In this document: positions 33,369-43,541 of the stretch, piece by piece
How the letters are laid out: every line of letters starts with the position of its first letter
How positions within the stretch are numbered: the first letter of the stretch is position 1
DNA from: Alistipes sp.
GTDB taxonomy: Bacteria > Bacteroidota > Bacteroidia > Bacteroidales > Rikenellaceae
Direction of reading: 5' to 3'
Assembly (NCBI GenBank): GCA_017629145.1
Contig: JAGBXR010000040.1
Coordinates: 1-64,000 of the forward strand
DNA length: 64,000 nucleotides
The notes under the pieces: model-generated
Databases searched by the model: none
Told to the model about the DNA's origin: nothing
The model's input: the letters and a program-made list of their open reading frames with translations, nothing else
Position numbers and translations under genes: made by a program

Positions 33369-34103
33369 ATGTTAACTATTCTCTACTATTTGGTTTGTTT
33401 GGTGGTAGCTATCATTCTTTTCGTAGCCTCGTTTATAGCTCTTGTGGTGTGCTATCCATTTGATAAGAAGCGAGTTGTGGTACACACTCTCTCGAAGTGG
33501 ATTACCGACACAATCTTCGGTCTTCATCCCAAGATGGGCCGCGATGTTATCGGCCTTGAGTATATCGATCCAAAGCAGCCTTATGTCATTGCTTTGAATC
33601 ACAACTCGATGGTAGATATACTCTGTCTCTATAAGCTTCCGCTTGTCTTCAAGTGGGTGTCGAAGAAGGAGGTATACCGCATCCCTATCGTTGGTCCATT
33701 GCTCTATGCTCACGGCGATATAGTGATTAACCGCGCAAGTGCCAAGGAGGCGATGCAGATGGTGCACGACCAGGGTAAGGAGTGGCTCGCAAAGGGTGCT
33801 TCGGTGAGTATTTTCCCAGAGGGTACGCGTTCGAAGGATGGCGAGATTCACAACTTCAAGGCTGGTGCTTTTATCCTCGCCAAGGATGCCGAGGTGCCTA
33901 TCCTTCCAATCGTTCTTGACGGTACAACTTCGATGATTCGCAAGGGTTGGTTGATTAATTGGAGCAACCGTATCACCATCAAGATTCTCGAGCCTGTGAG
34001 CAAGCAGGACGTTGTCGATAAGTCTATCAAGGAGGTTATGGCAGATGTTCACGAGCGTATGGTCGACACATTGGCCGAAATCAGAGCTTCGAAGCGAGCA
34101 TAA
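33369..34103 (+). CDS. plsC: 1-acyl-sn-glycerol-3-phosphate acyltransferase
   Basis: Adds the second acyl chain to lysophosphatidic acid in phospholipid synthesis; inner membrane. One N-terminal hydrophobic helix (~2-28), the HX4D catalytic box NHNSMVD (His78, Asp83), then the acceptor-binding block FPEGTRS (~150) and VPILPIVLDGT. 244 residues. ATG 33369 was chosen over a TTG at 33339, which would lie almost on the transcription start. 61 bases before parE. Confidence 0.93.
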   Translation: MLTILYYLVCLVVAIILFVASFIALVVCYPFDKKRVVVHTLSKWITDTIFGLHPKMGRDVIGLEYIDPKQPYVIALNHNSMVDILCLYKLPLVFKWVSKKEVYRIPIVGPLLYAHGDIVINRASAKEAMQMVHDQGKEWLAKGASVSIFPEGTRSKDGEIHNFKAGAFILAKDAEVPILPIVLDGTTSMIRKGWLINWSNRITIKILEPVSKQDVVDKSIKEVMADVHERMVDTLAEIRASKRA

Positions 34104-34164
34104 TATCCGATACCTGAACTATTAAAGTAAAGATAACCCAAGCAGCGAAAGGGGATAAAACTAT

Positions 34165-36039
34165 ATGGCAGAACAGAACAACTCTACATCTACGGCAGAA
34201 TATGGCAAAGATGCCATCGTGACACTATCGCCACGTGAGCATATTCGCCTTCGTCCTGGTATGTATATTGGTAAGCTCGGCGATGGTACGCAGGCCGATG
34301 ATGGTATCTACGTGCTTCTAAAGGAGGTTGTCGACAACTCTATCGACGAGTTTATAATGGGCGCAGGCAAGCGCATCGAAATAACCATCGAGGGCGACAA
34401 GGTCTCGGTACGCGACTATGGTCGAGGTATTCCATTGGAGGCTTTGTCGGATGCGGTGAGTAAGATGAATACAGGTGGTAAGTATGGTGGCGATGCCTTT
34501 AAGAAGACTGTGGGTCTGAATGGTGTCGGTGTCAAGGCCGTAAATATGCTCTCGAGTCACTTTCTTGCGCGTTCGGTGCGTCAGGGTGAGGCTCGTACCG
34601 TCACTTTTTCGAAGGGTCTCGAGTTGACGGATCGTTCGGAGAGTGGTCTTGCCGAGCAGAATGGTACCTATGTAGAGTTTGTTGTCGATACCGAGGTATT
34701 CGGCGAGTACAGCTACAATATGGAGTATGTCGAGCAGATGGTCAAGAACTATACCTATCTGAATCTCGGCCTTACGGTTGTGCTCAATGGTAAGCCATAC
34801 ATCTCGAAGAATGGTCTTTTGGATTTGGTCAACGATAACCTCTCGAACGAGCCTTTGTATCCTCCTATGCACCTTTCGGGCGAGGATATCGAGGTGGTCA
34901 TCACTCACGGCAATGGCTATGGTGAGGCCTACTACTCGTTCGTAAATGGTCAGTATACGCCCCAGGGAGGTACGCATCAGGCGGCCTTCCGCGAGGCTGT
35001 AGCCAAGACCATCAAGGAGTTTTATCATAAGGACTATGAGCCTGCCGATATCCGTACATCTATCATCGCGGCAATCTCGGTGAGAGTAGATGACCCAATC
35101 TTCGAGTCGCAGACCAAGACGAAGCTCGGTTCGAAGGATAAGGAGGAGGGTGTAACGATGCGTCAGTTCGTGGGCGACTTCCTCTCTACGAATTTGGATA
35201 ACTACCTGCATAAGCATCCCGATACTGCGCAGACGCTGCAGCGTAAGATTGTGGAGAATGAGAAGGAGCGTAAGGCTATCTCGGGCGTTCAGAAGAAGGC
35301 TCGAGAGGCTGCCAAGAAGGTGTCGCTGAATAATAAGAAACTGCGCGATTGCAAGATTCACTATACCGATAAGCACGAGCTTGCCGATGAGACAATGATC
35401 TTCATCACCGAGGGTAACTCTGCATCGGGTTCTATCACATCGAGCCGTGATCCTCGTACCCAGGCTGTATTCTCGTTGCGTGGTAAACCGCTCAACTGCT
35501 ATGGCTTAACCAAGAAGGTGGTATACGAAAACGAGGAGTTCAACCTCTTGCAGGCGGCTCTCAATATCGAGGAGGATATGGATAATCTGCGTTACAAGAA
35601 GGTGATTATCGCAACCGATGCCGATGTCGATGGTATGCACATCCGTCTGTTGTTGACCTCGTTCTTCTTGCAGTTCTTCCCCGATGTGATTCGCCTCGGA
35701 CACCTCTATATCCTTCAGACGCCACTCTTCCGTGTGCGCAACAAGAAGGAGACACACTACTGCTATTCGGATGAGGAGCGTCAGGTGGCTGTCAAGAAGT
35801 GTGGTGCTCAAGCCGAGATTACCCGATTCAAGGGTCTTGGTGAGATTTCGGCTGCCGAGTTTAAGGAGTTTATCGGCGAGGGTATGCGTCTGGATAAGGT
35901 GCGCTTGACGAAGGATGATCCAATCAAGGATTTGTTGGAGTTCTATATGGGTAAGAATACACCCGATCGCAAGGATTTTATTGTAAGCAATCTACGTGTC
36001 GAGGAGGATATTGTCGAAAATCTAAAACAGCTTAACTAA
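34165..36039 (+). CDS. parE: Topoisomerase IV subunit B (ParE type)
   Basis: ATPase subunit of a type IIA topoisomerase that unlinks daughter chromosomes. GHKL ATPase with N-box [11 protein letters not shown]1 RDYGRGIP, G2 MNTGGKYGG and G3 [11 protein letters not shown]; a transducer domain; a TOPRIM domain with [12 protein letters not shown] and DADVDG; and a C-terminal GLGEI block. 624 residues, no gyrase-specific insertion. Pairing with the next gene (2 bases apart) favours ParE over GyrB, but the gyrase/topo IV distinction is family-level inference. Confidence 0.93.
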   Translation: MAEQNNSTSTAEYGKDAIVTLSPREHIRLRPGMYIGKLGDGTQADDGIYVLLKEVVDNSIDEFIMGAGKRIEITIEGDKVSVRDYGRGIPLEALSDAVSKMNTGGKYGGDAFKKTVGLNGVGVKAVNMLSSHFLARSVRQGEARTVTFSKGLELTDRSESGLAEQNGTYVEFVVDTEVFGEYSYNMEYVEQMVKNYTYLNLGLTVVLNGKPYISKNGLLDLVNDNLSNEPLYPPMHLSGEDIEVVITHGNGYGEAYYSFVNGQYTPQGGTHQAAFREAVAKTIKEFYHKDYEPADIRTSIIAAISVRVDDPIFESQTKTKLGSKDKEEGVTMRQFVGDFLSTNLDNYLHKHPDTAQTLQRKIVENEKERKAISGVQKKAREAAKKVSLNNKKLRDCKIHYTDKHELADETMIFITEGNSASGSITSSRDPRTQAVFSLRGKPLNCYGLTKKVVYENEEFNLLQAALNIEEDMDNLRYKKVIIATDADVDGMHIRLLLTSFFLQFFPDVIRLGHLYILQTPLFRVRNKKETHYCYSDEERQVAVKKCGAQAEITRFKGLGEISAAEFKEFIGEGMRLDKVRLTKDDPIKDLLEFYMGKNTPDRKDFIVSNLRVEEDIVENLKQLN

Positions 36040-36041
36040 CG

Positions 36042-38855
36042 ATGAAGGAGGATAAAGAGATATTGGAGGGTGACGAGACTGTTGTCACAAATGTCGATAG
36101 TGTTGAGCTTATGGACGATATTGCCGATGATGCGCCCAAGGGTAAGTACGGAGCGCTGACCTCTGCAGAGGATGACGTGCGTCGTCTTACGGGTATGTAT
36201 AAAAACTGGTTTTTGGACTACGCCTCATATGTTATTCTGGAGCGTGCTGTGCCCCATTTGGATGATGGTCTGAAGCCTGTGCAACGCCGTATTCTCCACG
36301 CTATGAAGTGTGTTGAGGATGGCCGTTTCAATAAGGTTGCTAATGTCGTAGGTCAGGCTATGCAGTATCACCCACACGGTGATGCCTCCATTAAGGATGC
36401 TCTGGTGCAGCTTGGTCAGAAGGGCCTACTTATTGATATGCAGGGTAACTGGGGTAACATCCTTACGGGTGATGAGGCGGCAGCAGCTCGATATATCGAG
36501 GCTCGCTTGTCGAAGTTCGCTTTGGATGTGGTCTACAATAAGAAGACTACGGAGTGGATGCTTGCGTACGATGGTCGCAAGGAGGAACCTGTGACACTTC
36601 CTGTTAAGTTCCCGTTGCTTTTGGCGCAGGGAGCCGATGGTATTGCTGTAGGTTTGGCCTCGAAGATTTTGCCTCATAACTTCTGTGAGCTTATCAACGC
36701 CTCTATCGCCTATCTTCGTGGCGAGGAGTTTTCGCTCGTGCCCGACTTCCAGACGGGAGGTATTATGGATGCAAGCAATTATAACGACGGCTTGCGTGGT
36801 GGCTCGGTGCGTGTACGTGCTCGTATCTCGAAGATCGATAAGCGCACGCTGGCAATTACCGAGATTCCATACACTACCACTTCGGAGTCAATCAAGGAGT
36901 CTATCATCAAGGCCAACGACAAGGGTAAGATTAAGATTCGTAAGGTCGATGACAATACGGCCGAGAAGGTCGAGATTATCATCCAGGTGGCTGCCGATGA
37001 GTCATCCGATAAGACTATTGATGCATTGTATGCCTTCACAGATTGCGAGGTATCTATCTCGCCAAATGCTTGCGTTATTGTTGACGACAAGCCTGTGTTT
37101 ATGGGTGTTAGCGAGATATTGAAGTACTCTACAGAGCATACCAAGGCTCTGCTCGGCCGCGAGTTGCAGATTCGTCTCGACGAGCTTAACGAGGCTTGGC
37201 ACGCAGCATCCCTGGAGCGTATCTTCATCGAGAATAAACTCTATCAGCTAATCGAGGGTTGCCGCACACGAGAGGCTGCCTATGAGGCTGTCGACAAGGG
37301 TCTCGAGCCATTCAAGAGCAAGTTACGCAGAGAGGTTACAATGGATGACGTGCAGCGCCTTACGGAGCTGAAGTTCATTCGTATTTCGCGCTACGACTCC
37401 GAGAAGGCCGATAACGAGATTAAGCAGATTGAGGCTGATATCAAACATACGAAGCACGACCTGGATCACCTTACCGACTATGCTATTGCCTACTTCGAGC
37501 GTATCAAGACCAAGTATGGCGAGGGTAAGGAGCGTCGTACCGAGATTCGCGAGTTCGATACTATCGAGGCCTGGAAGGTAGCTTCGCAGAATGCCAAGTT
37601 GTATGTAGACCGTGCAGAGGGCTTCTTCGGCTTTGGTAAGAGTATGAAGGATGCGGAGTTCGTATGCGATTGTTCGAATCTCGACGATGTAATTGTCATT
37701 CTGAAGGATGGTCGCTACAAGATTACCAAGATTTCGGATAAGGCATTCTTCGATAAGGGTATCTACTATATTGGTATATACAAGCGTAACGACGAGCGTA
37801 CTATCTACAATCTCCTATACCGTGATGGTCGTGCAGGAGCCATTATGATGAAGCGTTGTGCAATTAAGAGCGTTACGCGCGATAAGGAATATGATCTTAC
37901 GAAGGGTACGGCAAAAAGCGAGCTGCTCTACCTCTCAGCAAATCCTAATGGCGAGGCCGAGGTGCTGAAGATCTATCTGCGTCCACGTGCGCGTCTGAAG
38001 AAGTGTATTATCGACCTCGATTTGGCAACTTTGGCAATCAAGGGTCGTCAGAGTGTGGGTAATCTAGTTACGCGCTACAGCATCAATAAGATTGTCCTCA
38101 AGGAGCGCGGTGCGTCGACGCTCGGTGGTCAGAACATATGGTACGACGAGGATGTGCGCCGTCTCAATACGGATGGTCGCGGTATCCTGCTCGGTGAGTT
38201 CAAGGGTGATGACAAGATTGTGGTATGGACTGCCAAGAATCAGTACTATATTACTAACTTCGACATCCAGCAGCACTTCCCCGACGATACTATACGTGTC
38301 GAGCCGTACGATAGCGAGAAGGTCTATTCGCTCTGCTACTTCGATGGCGAGTTGAACTACTACTATATGAAGCGCTTCCGTCTGGAGAGCAGCGACAAGA
38401 CACAGTTCTTCCTCGATGAGGAGTCCTCTATGCGCTTTGTGGCTATGACCGACGTGTCGGGAGCACAGCTCGAGGTGGTCTTCGGTGGTCAGCACGAGCA
38501 GCGCGTAACGGAGTATGTCGATGTCGACGAGTTTATCGCTGTTAAGAGCCATAGAGCCAAGGGTAAGCGAATTACAAACTACGAGGTAGCTACGCTCAAG
38601 TTTATCGAGCCGGAGATTCCAGATGAGGAGCTCGATGATGATGAGGCTATCGGCGAGGATATGGACGAGATGCCAATCGATGGTGTCGATACAACTGTAG
38701 ATGATGGCGCAGCGGATGCTGAGACTTCGGACGAGACAATCAACGTAGGCGATATGCTCGATATGGGTATCAAGGCCGATCCGAAGGTTGACTATCGTAA
38801 GCGCGACGAGAAAGATGATGCAGGCTTCACTGTGTCGCAGCTCGATCTCTTCTAA
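36042..38855 (+). CDS. parC: Topoisomerase IV subunit A (ParC type) with QLDLF C-terminus
   Basis: Cleavage/religation subunit partnering ParE. Winged-helix DNA-binding core with the active tyrosine in EAAAARYIEARLS (Tyr151) and the quinolone-region blocks RRILHAMK and YHPHGDASIKDA. A coiled-coil gate (~420-500) and a C-terminal beta-pinwheel region (~540-830) follow. A very acidic tail of about 80 residues (DEELDDDEAIGEDMDEMP) then ends the protein in SQLDLF. QL(S/D)LF is the consensus pentapeptide for binding the DNA polymerase sliding clamp, and its position at the free C-terminus is typical of functional motifs. 937 residues, longer than E. coli ParC (752). Confidence 0.93.
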   Translation: MKEDKEILEGDETVVTNVDSVELMDDIADDAPKGKYGALTSAEDDVRRLTGMYKNWFLDYASYVILERAVPHLDDGLKPVQRRILHAMKCVEDGRFNKVANVVGQAMQYHPHGDASIKDALVQLGQKGLLIDMQGNWGNILTGDEAAAARYIEARLSKFALDVVYNKKTTEWMLAYDGRKEEPVTLPVKFPLLLAQGADGIAVGLASKILPHNFCELINASIAYLRGEEFSLVPDFQTGGIMDASNYNDGLRGGSVRVRARISKIDKRTLAITEIPYTTTSESIKESIIKANDKGKIKIRKVDDNTAEKVEIIIQVAADESSDKTIDALYAFTDCEVSISPNACVIVDDKPVFMGVSEILKYSTEHTKALLGRELQIRLDELNEAWHAASLERIFIENKLYQLIEGCRTREAAYEAVDKGLEPFKSKLRREVTMDDVQRLTELKFIRISRYDSEKADNEIKQIEADIKHTKHDLDHLTDYAIAYFERIKTKYGEGKERRTEIREFDTIEAWKVASQNAKLYVDRAEGFFGFGKSMKDAEFVCDCSNLDDVIVILKDGRYKITKISDKAFFDKGIYYIGIYKRNDERTIYNLLYRDGRAGAIMMKRCAIKSVTRDKEYDLTKGTAKSELLYLSANPNGEAEVLKIYLRPRARLKKCIIDLDLATLAIKGRQSVGNLVTRYSINKIVLKERGASTLGGQNIWYDEDVRRLNTDGRGILLGEFKGDDKIVVWTAKNQYYITNFDIQQHFPDDTIRVEPYDSEKVYSLCYFDGELNYYYMKRFRLESSDKTQFFLDEESSMRFVAMTDVSGAQLEVVFGGQHEQRVTEYVDVDEFIAVKSHRAKGKRITNYEVATLKFIEPEIPDEELDDDEAIGEDMDEMPIDGVDTTVDDGAADAETSDETINVGDMLDMGIKADPKVDYRKRDEKDDAGFTVSQLDLF

Positions 38856-38872
38856 CAATTGAACCTTACAGA

Positions 38873-39394
38873 ATGGTTATCTTCTTGATAGGGTATGCAG
38901 GTTCGGGCAAGAGCTCAATGGGTAAGCGTCTTGCTCGACGCCTCGGCTTAAGGCTTATCGACACCGATAAGGTTGTCGAACAGAACGAAGGGGCATCGGT
39001 TGCCGATATCTTCTATTTCGGTGGCGAGAGTTACTTCCGCTCTGCGGAGCGTCGTGCTGTCGAGCAGGTTGTTACCGAGAACGAGGAGTGTATCATCGCT
39101 ACGGGTGGTGGTCTTCCAGTCTGGGAGGACAATATGGAATGGCTTAACAGTCACGGTGTAACGATATATCTAAAGCGCGAGGCAGAGTCTATTTTGCGCC
39201 GCTTGTCGGCATATGGTCGTGAAAAACGACCAATGTTCAGAGGTAAGAGCGACGAGGAGTTGCTCGCATTTATGAAACAGCAGATGGGTGAGCGCGAGGC
39301 CTTCTATTGCCGTGCGCACCATACTGTCGACTGCTCGGCTATAAGTGATGATGAGGTCGAGAATTGTGTTGTAAAAATTATTGAAACCAAATAG
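38873..39394 (+). CDS. aroK: Shikimate kinase
   Basis: Phosphorylates shikimate at O3 in aromatic amino acid synthesis. Walker A GYAGSGKSS (residues 7-15), the shikimate-binding Asp in IDTDK, the FRSAE block with its arginine and ATGGGLP, and the LID-region arginine RPMF. 173 residues, typical. Located between parC and murI with its stop codon directly abutting the murI ATG. Confidence 0.95.
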   Translation: MVIFLIGYAGSGKSSMGKRLARRLGLRLIDTDKVVEQNEGASVADIFYFGGESYFRSAERRAVEQVVTENEECIIATGGGLPVWEDNMEWLNSHGVTIYLKREAESILRRLSAYGREKRPMFRGKSDEELLAFMKQQMGEREAFYCRAHHTVDCSAISDDEVENCVVKIIETK

Positions 39395-40168
39395 ATGGAC
39401 AATAGAGCTATAGGTGTCTACGATTCTGGCTTCGGGGGTCTTTCGGTGTGGCGTGAGCTGCGTCGTCATCTCCCCGATGAGTCGCTCATATATCTGGGTG
39501 ATGGCAAGAATTGTCCCTATGGCGGTAAGGATAGAGAGCAGATCCGATGCTTCGCTGAGGAGGCTGTAGCACGACTTGTCGAGGAGGGTGTCAAGATGGT
39601 TGTTGTTGGGTGTAATACCGCAACAACAGCTGCTATCGACTACCTTCGTGAACGCTGGTCAGATATGCCTATTGTAGGCCTTGAGCCTGCTGTAAAACCG
39701 GCGTGCCTAACTACGAAGAGTCGTCGTATTGCGGTGCTTGCCACCGAGCATAGCCTCTCGAGCGATATGTTTCTCAACACAGCATCGCGCTACGCCTCCG
39801 ATGTCGAGGTTGTCAAGGTTGTGGGTCGCGATTTTGTCGAGATTGTCGAGGCTGGCGAGGAGCATACATCTCGTGCCGAGGAGGCTGTACGACGTGTTGT
39901 CGCTCCGTTGCGCGATTCGGGTGTCGATAGGGTAGTGCTGGGTTGTACGCACTATCCGTTCCTTCGTGAGCTTATCGAGCGTGAACTCGAGGGTTGCGAT
40001 ATTGAGGTCATCGATTCGGGTGCGGCTGTAGCGCGCCGTGTAGAGTGGTTGCTCGAACGCTATGACTTAAGGGCTGATGGCGTGCAGAAACCATTGTTTG
40101 ATTTTATTACATTTGCTGACGAGGAGTATCGTCAAAGTCTTGAACGCAAGGCACTTGCGTTGCTGTAA
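39395..40168 (+). CDS. murI: Glutamate racemase
   Basis: Makes D-glutamate for peptidoglycan. Catalytic pair in VVGCNTATT (Cys73) and GCTHYPFL (Cys ~184); YDSGFGG (Asp10) and the YLGD/CPYGGK block at the substrate site. 257 residues. Starts at the base after the aroK stop, suggesting translational coupling. Confidence 0.95.
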   Translation: MDNRAIGVYDSGFGGLSVWRELRRHLPDESLIYLGDGKNCPYGGKDREQIRCFAEEAVARLVEEGVKMVVVGCNTATTAAIDYLRERWSDMPIVGLEPAVKPACLTTKSRRIAVLATEHSLSSDMFLNTASRYASDVEVVKVVGRDFVEIVEAGEEHTSRAEEAVRRVVAPLRDSGVDRVVLGCTHYPFLRELIERELEGCDIEVIDSGAAVARRVEWLLERYDLRADGVQKPLFDFITFADEEYRQSLERKALALL

Positions 40169-40235
40169 TTTGTAAATCATAAAGTTAATAGGCGAGGATG
40201 CGGAGATAAAATTTCCGTATCTCGAAAAATTGTCG

Positions 40236-40243
40236 TATCTTCG
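40236..40243 (+). promoter_or_regulatory. Possible ftsK promoter -7 element
   Basis: TATCTTCG, one base from the consensus, 46 bases before ATG 40289, in the 120-base gap after murI. No good TTG upstream. Confidence 0.5.
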
Positions 40244-40288
40244 TACGATTTATTTGTGTATCTAATTTGTAACGCAAATCGGGGTATT

Positions 40289-42898
40289 ATGGCCAAAGAT
40301 TCAAACAACAAACGAGCCTCATCAGCTCAAGGTCGCAGTGGCTCGGCACGTGCTAGTTCAGCTGTTGCCGATGCGCAGATGGTGAGCGTTCGTGACAATA
40401 TACGCCTTGTATCGGGCTTCGTGCTTATGGTGCTTGGCGCATTTCTCTTTTTCTCGATTCTCTCCTTCTTCTTCTATTGGAAAGAGGATATGAGCGCACT
40501 TTCGCAGATTGGAGTGCCTATGAGCGACCCGCGCTTCAGCAATGTGTGTGGCCGTGGTGGTGCACGTGTGGCAAGTGCTATCGTTGGCGGAGGTTTCGGC
40601 CTCTTTGCTATGGTCATCCCCGTTGTACTTATCAAGTGGGGCTGGCGTCTGTTTCGTTACGTGCCTCTGCGACTTTTGCGTTCGGTGCCTATCTATGGTC
40701 TTGTGCTGATTCTCGGCTCACTCACACTCGGTTTTATCTTCGGTACAGCGTGGGATGTCTTTGGCTCGGGTCTTGGTGGCGGCTATGGCGTGGCAATGTG
40801 CCAGGAGCTAAAGGCTATGACAGGATTCATAGGTACGCTTCTAATCATTATTGCTGGTTGGATTCTTACAGGTCTGCTTATAGACCGCAACTTCCTACGC
40901 GATGTAGACAAGAAGGGCAAAAAGGTGGCAGGTGGTGTTACGTATGCCACACGTCGTGTGTGGGGTATGGTCAACCGCGCGCGTACACGTGCTGAGATCG
41001 AGCCAGCGCTCGGTGCTGATGATGAATTCGAGGATGAGATGGTAGTAGATGTTGCTTCAGATTCGGATACAGCAGTAGATCCTGTTACCGAGCCACAGCC
41101 AGCTATTGAGCAGCAGATTGTTGTTGCTGTGCAGTCGAACGATGAGGTTTCGGTTGATGTGCAGAGCGATGACGATGAAGAATACACAATCTCTACTGTG
41201 CCTTGTAGCGATGAGGATATGGTTGCAGAGTCACTTGATAAGGAGTCGAATCCGATGAGTAGCTCGGAGGCGGCCGCCGCTCTTGGTGTCGGTGATGAGC
41301 CAGAGGATGAGTTGGTTATCACAGTCGAGCAGAATGAGTCAGAGGAGATCGATGAGAACGATATCGACACCGACCTCTACGACCCTATGCGCGATTTGCA
41401 TAGCTATACACCTCCTACGCCCTCTCTGCTTGTAGATCACAAGTCGCGTGCATTGGTCGACGATGAGGAGATTTTCCAGAACAAGGAGCGTATCCGCGAG
41501 ACGTTGCTTAACTTCGGTATTCCGATTCGTAGTATGCACGCTACGGTAGGCCCTACTGTTACACTGTACGAAATCGTTCAGGAGCAGGGTGTCAAGATCT
41601 CGAAGATTCAGGGTCTTGAGAGTGATATTGCACAGAATCTCAAGGCATTGGGTATTCGTATTATTGCTCCTATTCCGGGTAAGGGTACTATCGGTATCGA
41701 GGTGCCAAATCTCACGAAGCAGACTGTGTCGATGCGTTCGGCAATCTGTTCGCGCGAGTTCCAGGAGTCGCGTGCCGAACTACCTGTGGTTATTGGTCGC
41801 ACAATTCAGAACGAAAACTATACCTTCGATTTGGCCAAGATGCCACACTTGCTTGTTGCAGGTGCTACGGGTCAGGGTAAGTCGGTTGGTCTGAATGCTA
41901 TCATCACATCGCTGCTCTATCGCAAGCACCCAGCCGAGCTTAAGTTTGTGCTTATCGATCCAAAGATGGTGGAGTTCTCGCTCTACAACAAGCTCGAGCG
42001 TCACTTCCTCGCCAAGATGGAGTCGGAGGATGAGGCCATAGTCACCGACCCAAAGAAGGCAGTATATACGCTTAATGCCCTCTGTACGGAGATGGCTAAC
42101 CGCTTGGAGTTGTGTAAGGCTGCACACGCTAAGAATATCGTTGAGTACAACCAGAAGTTCCTCAATCGCCGTCTCAACCCCGAAAAGGGCCATCAGTTTA
42201 TGCCCTATATCGTGGTTATCATCGACGAGTTTGCCGATTTGATTATGACCGCCAAGGAGGTTGAGGCTCCGGTTATGCGTCTTGCGCAGAAGGCGCGTGC
42301 TATTGGTATCCATCTTATCGTGGCTACGCAGCGTCCCGATGTTAAGGTTATCACTGGTGGTATTAAGGCTAACTTCCCTGCGCGTATCGCATTCCGTGTT
42401 ATGCAGATGACCGACTCGCGTACGATTATCGACCAGCCAGGAGCTAACCAGCTTATTGGTCGTGGTGATATGTTGTTGTCTAATGGCGGAGAGCTTACAC
42501 GTATACAGTGTGCCTTTGTCGATACCCCAGAGGTCGAAAATATTGTCGAGCACATCCACGCTCAGCAGGGTTATCCTTCGGCATATAACCTTCCCGATTA
42601 CACTCCCGAGGCGGGTGGCGAGGCTATGCCATCGTTTGGTAGCGAGGAGAGCAGCGCACCACAAAAGTACGATCCCAAGTTCGCAGAGATTGCACGTGAG
42701 GCTGTGGCCAATGGTGTTATATCTACTTCGATGATTCAGCGTAACTTCGAGGTTGGCTTCAATCGTGCTGGTCGTATTATGCTTCAACTCGAGCGTGCTG
42801 GCATTGTCGGTCCTCAGATTGGCTCGAAGCCACGCGAGATTAAGTTCTACGACTTGCAGTCTCTCGAGGCGAAGCTTCAGGATCTCGGTGTTTTCTAA
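40289..42898 (+). CDS. ftsK: DNA translocase FtsK/SpoIIIE
   Basis: Septum-anchored DNA pump for terminus segregation and dimer resolution. Four N-terminal TM helices (e.g. LVSGFVLMVLGAFLFFSI and IYGLVLILGSLTLGFIFG), an acidic linker (~245-375, rich in D/E/V/S), then the motor with Walker A ATGQGKSVG, Walker B YIVVIIDEFADLIM and the TQRPDVKVITGGIKANFP block. The C-terminal winged-helix gamma domain includes FEVGFNRAGRIM. The start is ATG 40289; the longer ORF begins with a TTG at the promoter. 869 residues, shorter than E. coli FtsK because the linker is short. Confidence 0.96.
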   Translation: MAKDSNNKRASSAQGRSGSARASSAVADAQMVSVRDNIRLVSGFVLMVLGAFLFFSILSFFFYWKEDMSALSQIGVPMSDPRFSNVCGRGGARVASAIVGGGFGLFAMVIPVVLIKWGWRLFRYVPLRLLRSVPIYGLVLILGSLTLGFIFGTAWDVFGSGLGGGYGVAMCQELKAMTGFIGTLLIIIAGWILTGLLIDRNFLRDVDKKGKKVAGGVTYATRRVWGMVNRARTRAEIEPALGADDEFEDEMVVDVASDSDTAVDPVTEPQPAIEQQIVVAVQSNDEVSVDVQSDDDEEYTISTVPCSDEDMVAESLDKESNPMSSSEAAAALGVGDEPEDELVITVEQNESEEIDENDIDTDLYDPMRDLHSYTPPTPSLLVDHKSRALVDDEEIFQNKERIRETLLNFGIPIRSMHATVGPTVTLYEIVQEQGVKISKIQGLESDIAQNLKALGIRIIAPIPGKGTIGIEVPNLTKQTVSMRSAICSREFQESRAELPVVIGRTIQNENYTFDLAKMPHLLVAGATGQGKSVGLNAIITSLLYRKHPAELKFVLIDPKMVEFSLYNKLERHFLAKMESEDEAIVTDPKKAVYTLNALCTEMANRLELCKAAHAKNIVEYNQKFLNRRLNPEKGHQFMPYIVVIIDEFADLIMTAKEVEAPVMRLAQKARAIGIHLIVATQRPDVKVITGGIKANFPARIAFRVMQMTDSRTIIDQPGANQLIGRGDMLLSNGGELTRIQCAFVDTPEVENIVEHIHAQQGYPSAYNLPDYTPEAGGEAMPSFGSEESSAPQKYDPKFAEIAREAVANGVISTSMIQRNFEVGFNRAGRIMLQLERAGIVGPQIGSKPREIKFYDLQSLEAKLQDLGVF

Positions 42899-42911
42899 AA
42901 ATGTTATTCCT

Positions 42912-43511
42912 ATGAAACGAGCACTTATTCTTATCATTGCCCTCATATCTTCTACAAGCCTCTGGGCACAGACGACAGCCAACGAGTGGCTTATAGCACT
43001 TCAGCGTACGTTGGGCTCGAACTATGCAACCAATATGGTGTTGCTTGGCGAAGAAACTGGTGGTATGATGGGCTACTTCGTTATTGATGGTGACAGCTAC
43101 TACCTTACACTCGGAGCTATGGAGGTATACTGCGATGGTAAGCTACGCTACGAGGTTAACAACGATCGCAAGGAGGTTGTCGAGGATCGTGCCAACCTCG
43201 AAGAGGGTGATATCCTAACGAACCCTACGCGAGCTTTCGACTTTGTCTCGGATGTCTACAATCTCGCTATTGATTCTGTAACTGCCAATGGTGCTACCAT
43301 ACGCATTACGCCCAAGAGCGATGTCGCAGAAGTAACCATCTATATCGATGTAGTGAAACGTGGCAGCAAGGTGCTTCCCGAGCGTGTGTTGTATGACTAC
43401 GATGGTGAAGGCTATACTATCGAGTTGGGCATCATTGAGGGCACACCGGATGCAACACCCAGGTGGAATAAGGCTAACTATCGTGGCTACGATATAGTTT
43501 CGTTCCTATAG
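42912..43511 (+). CDS. LolA-like periplasmic lipoprotein carrier
   Basis: Signal peptide ending LWAQ (residues ~1-19), then a LolA/LolB-type half-barrel pattern: GYFVIDGDSYYLTLGAMEVYCDGKLRYEVNNDRKEVV, with the usual later TNPTRAF and YTIELGIIE. 199 residues. In Bacteroidota a LolA homologue commonly follows ftsK, which supports the call. Predicted to ferry lipoproteins across the periplasm. ATG 42912 was chosen because it is the only start that gives a signal peptide. Confidence 0.82.
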   Translation: MKRALILIIALISSTSLWAQTTANEWLIALQRTLGSNYATNMVLLGEETGGMMGYFVIDGDSYYLTLGAMEVYCDGKLRYEVNNDRKEVVEDRANLEEGDILTNPTRAFDFVSDVYNLAIDSVTANGATIRITPKSDVAEVTIYIDVVKRGSKVLPERVLYDYDGEGYTIELGIIEGTPDATPRWNKANYRGYDIVSFL

Positions 43512-43541
43512 CAGATCTTGATAACTAACAACTAATTTTAT

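Noticed and set aside
33110..33463. 117-residue ORF before plsC
   Set aside because: Starts inside the dnaA terminator region, overlaps the plsC promoter and start in another frame, and has no recognisable pattern.
41589..42982. Long antisense ORFs within ftsK
   Set aside because: Overlap the conserved FtsK motor; codon-shadow frames with no conserved motif.
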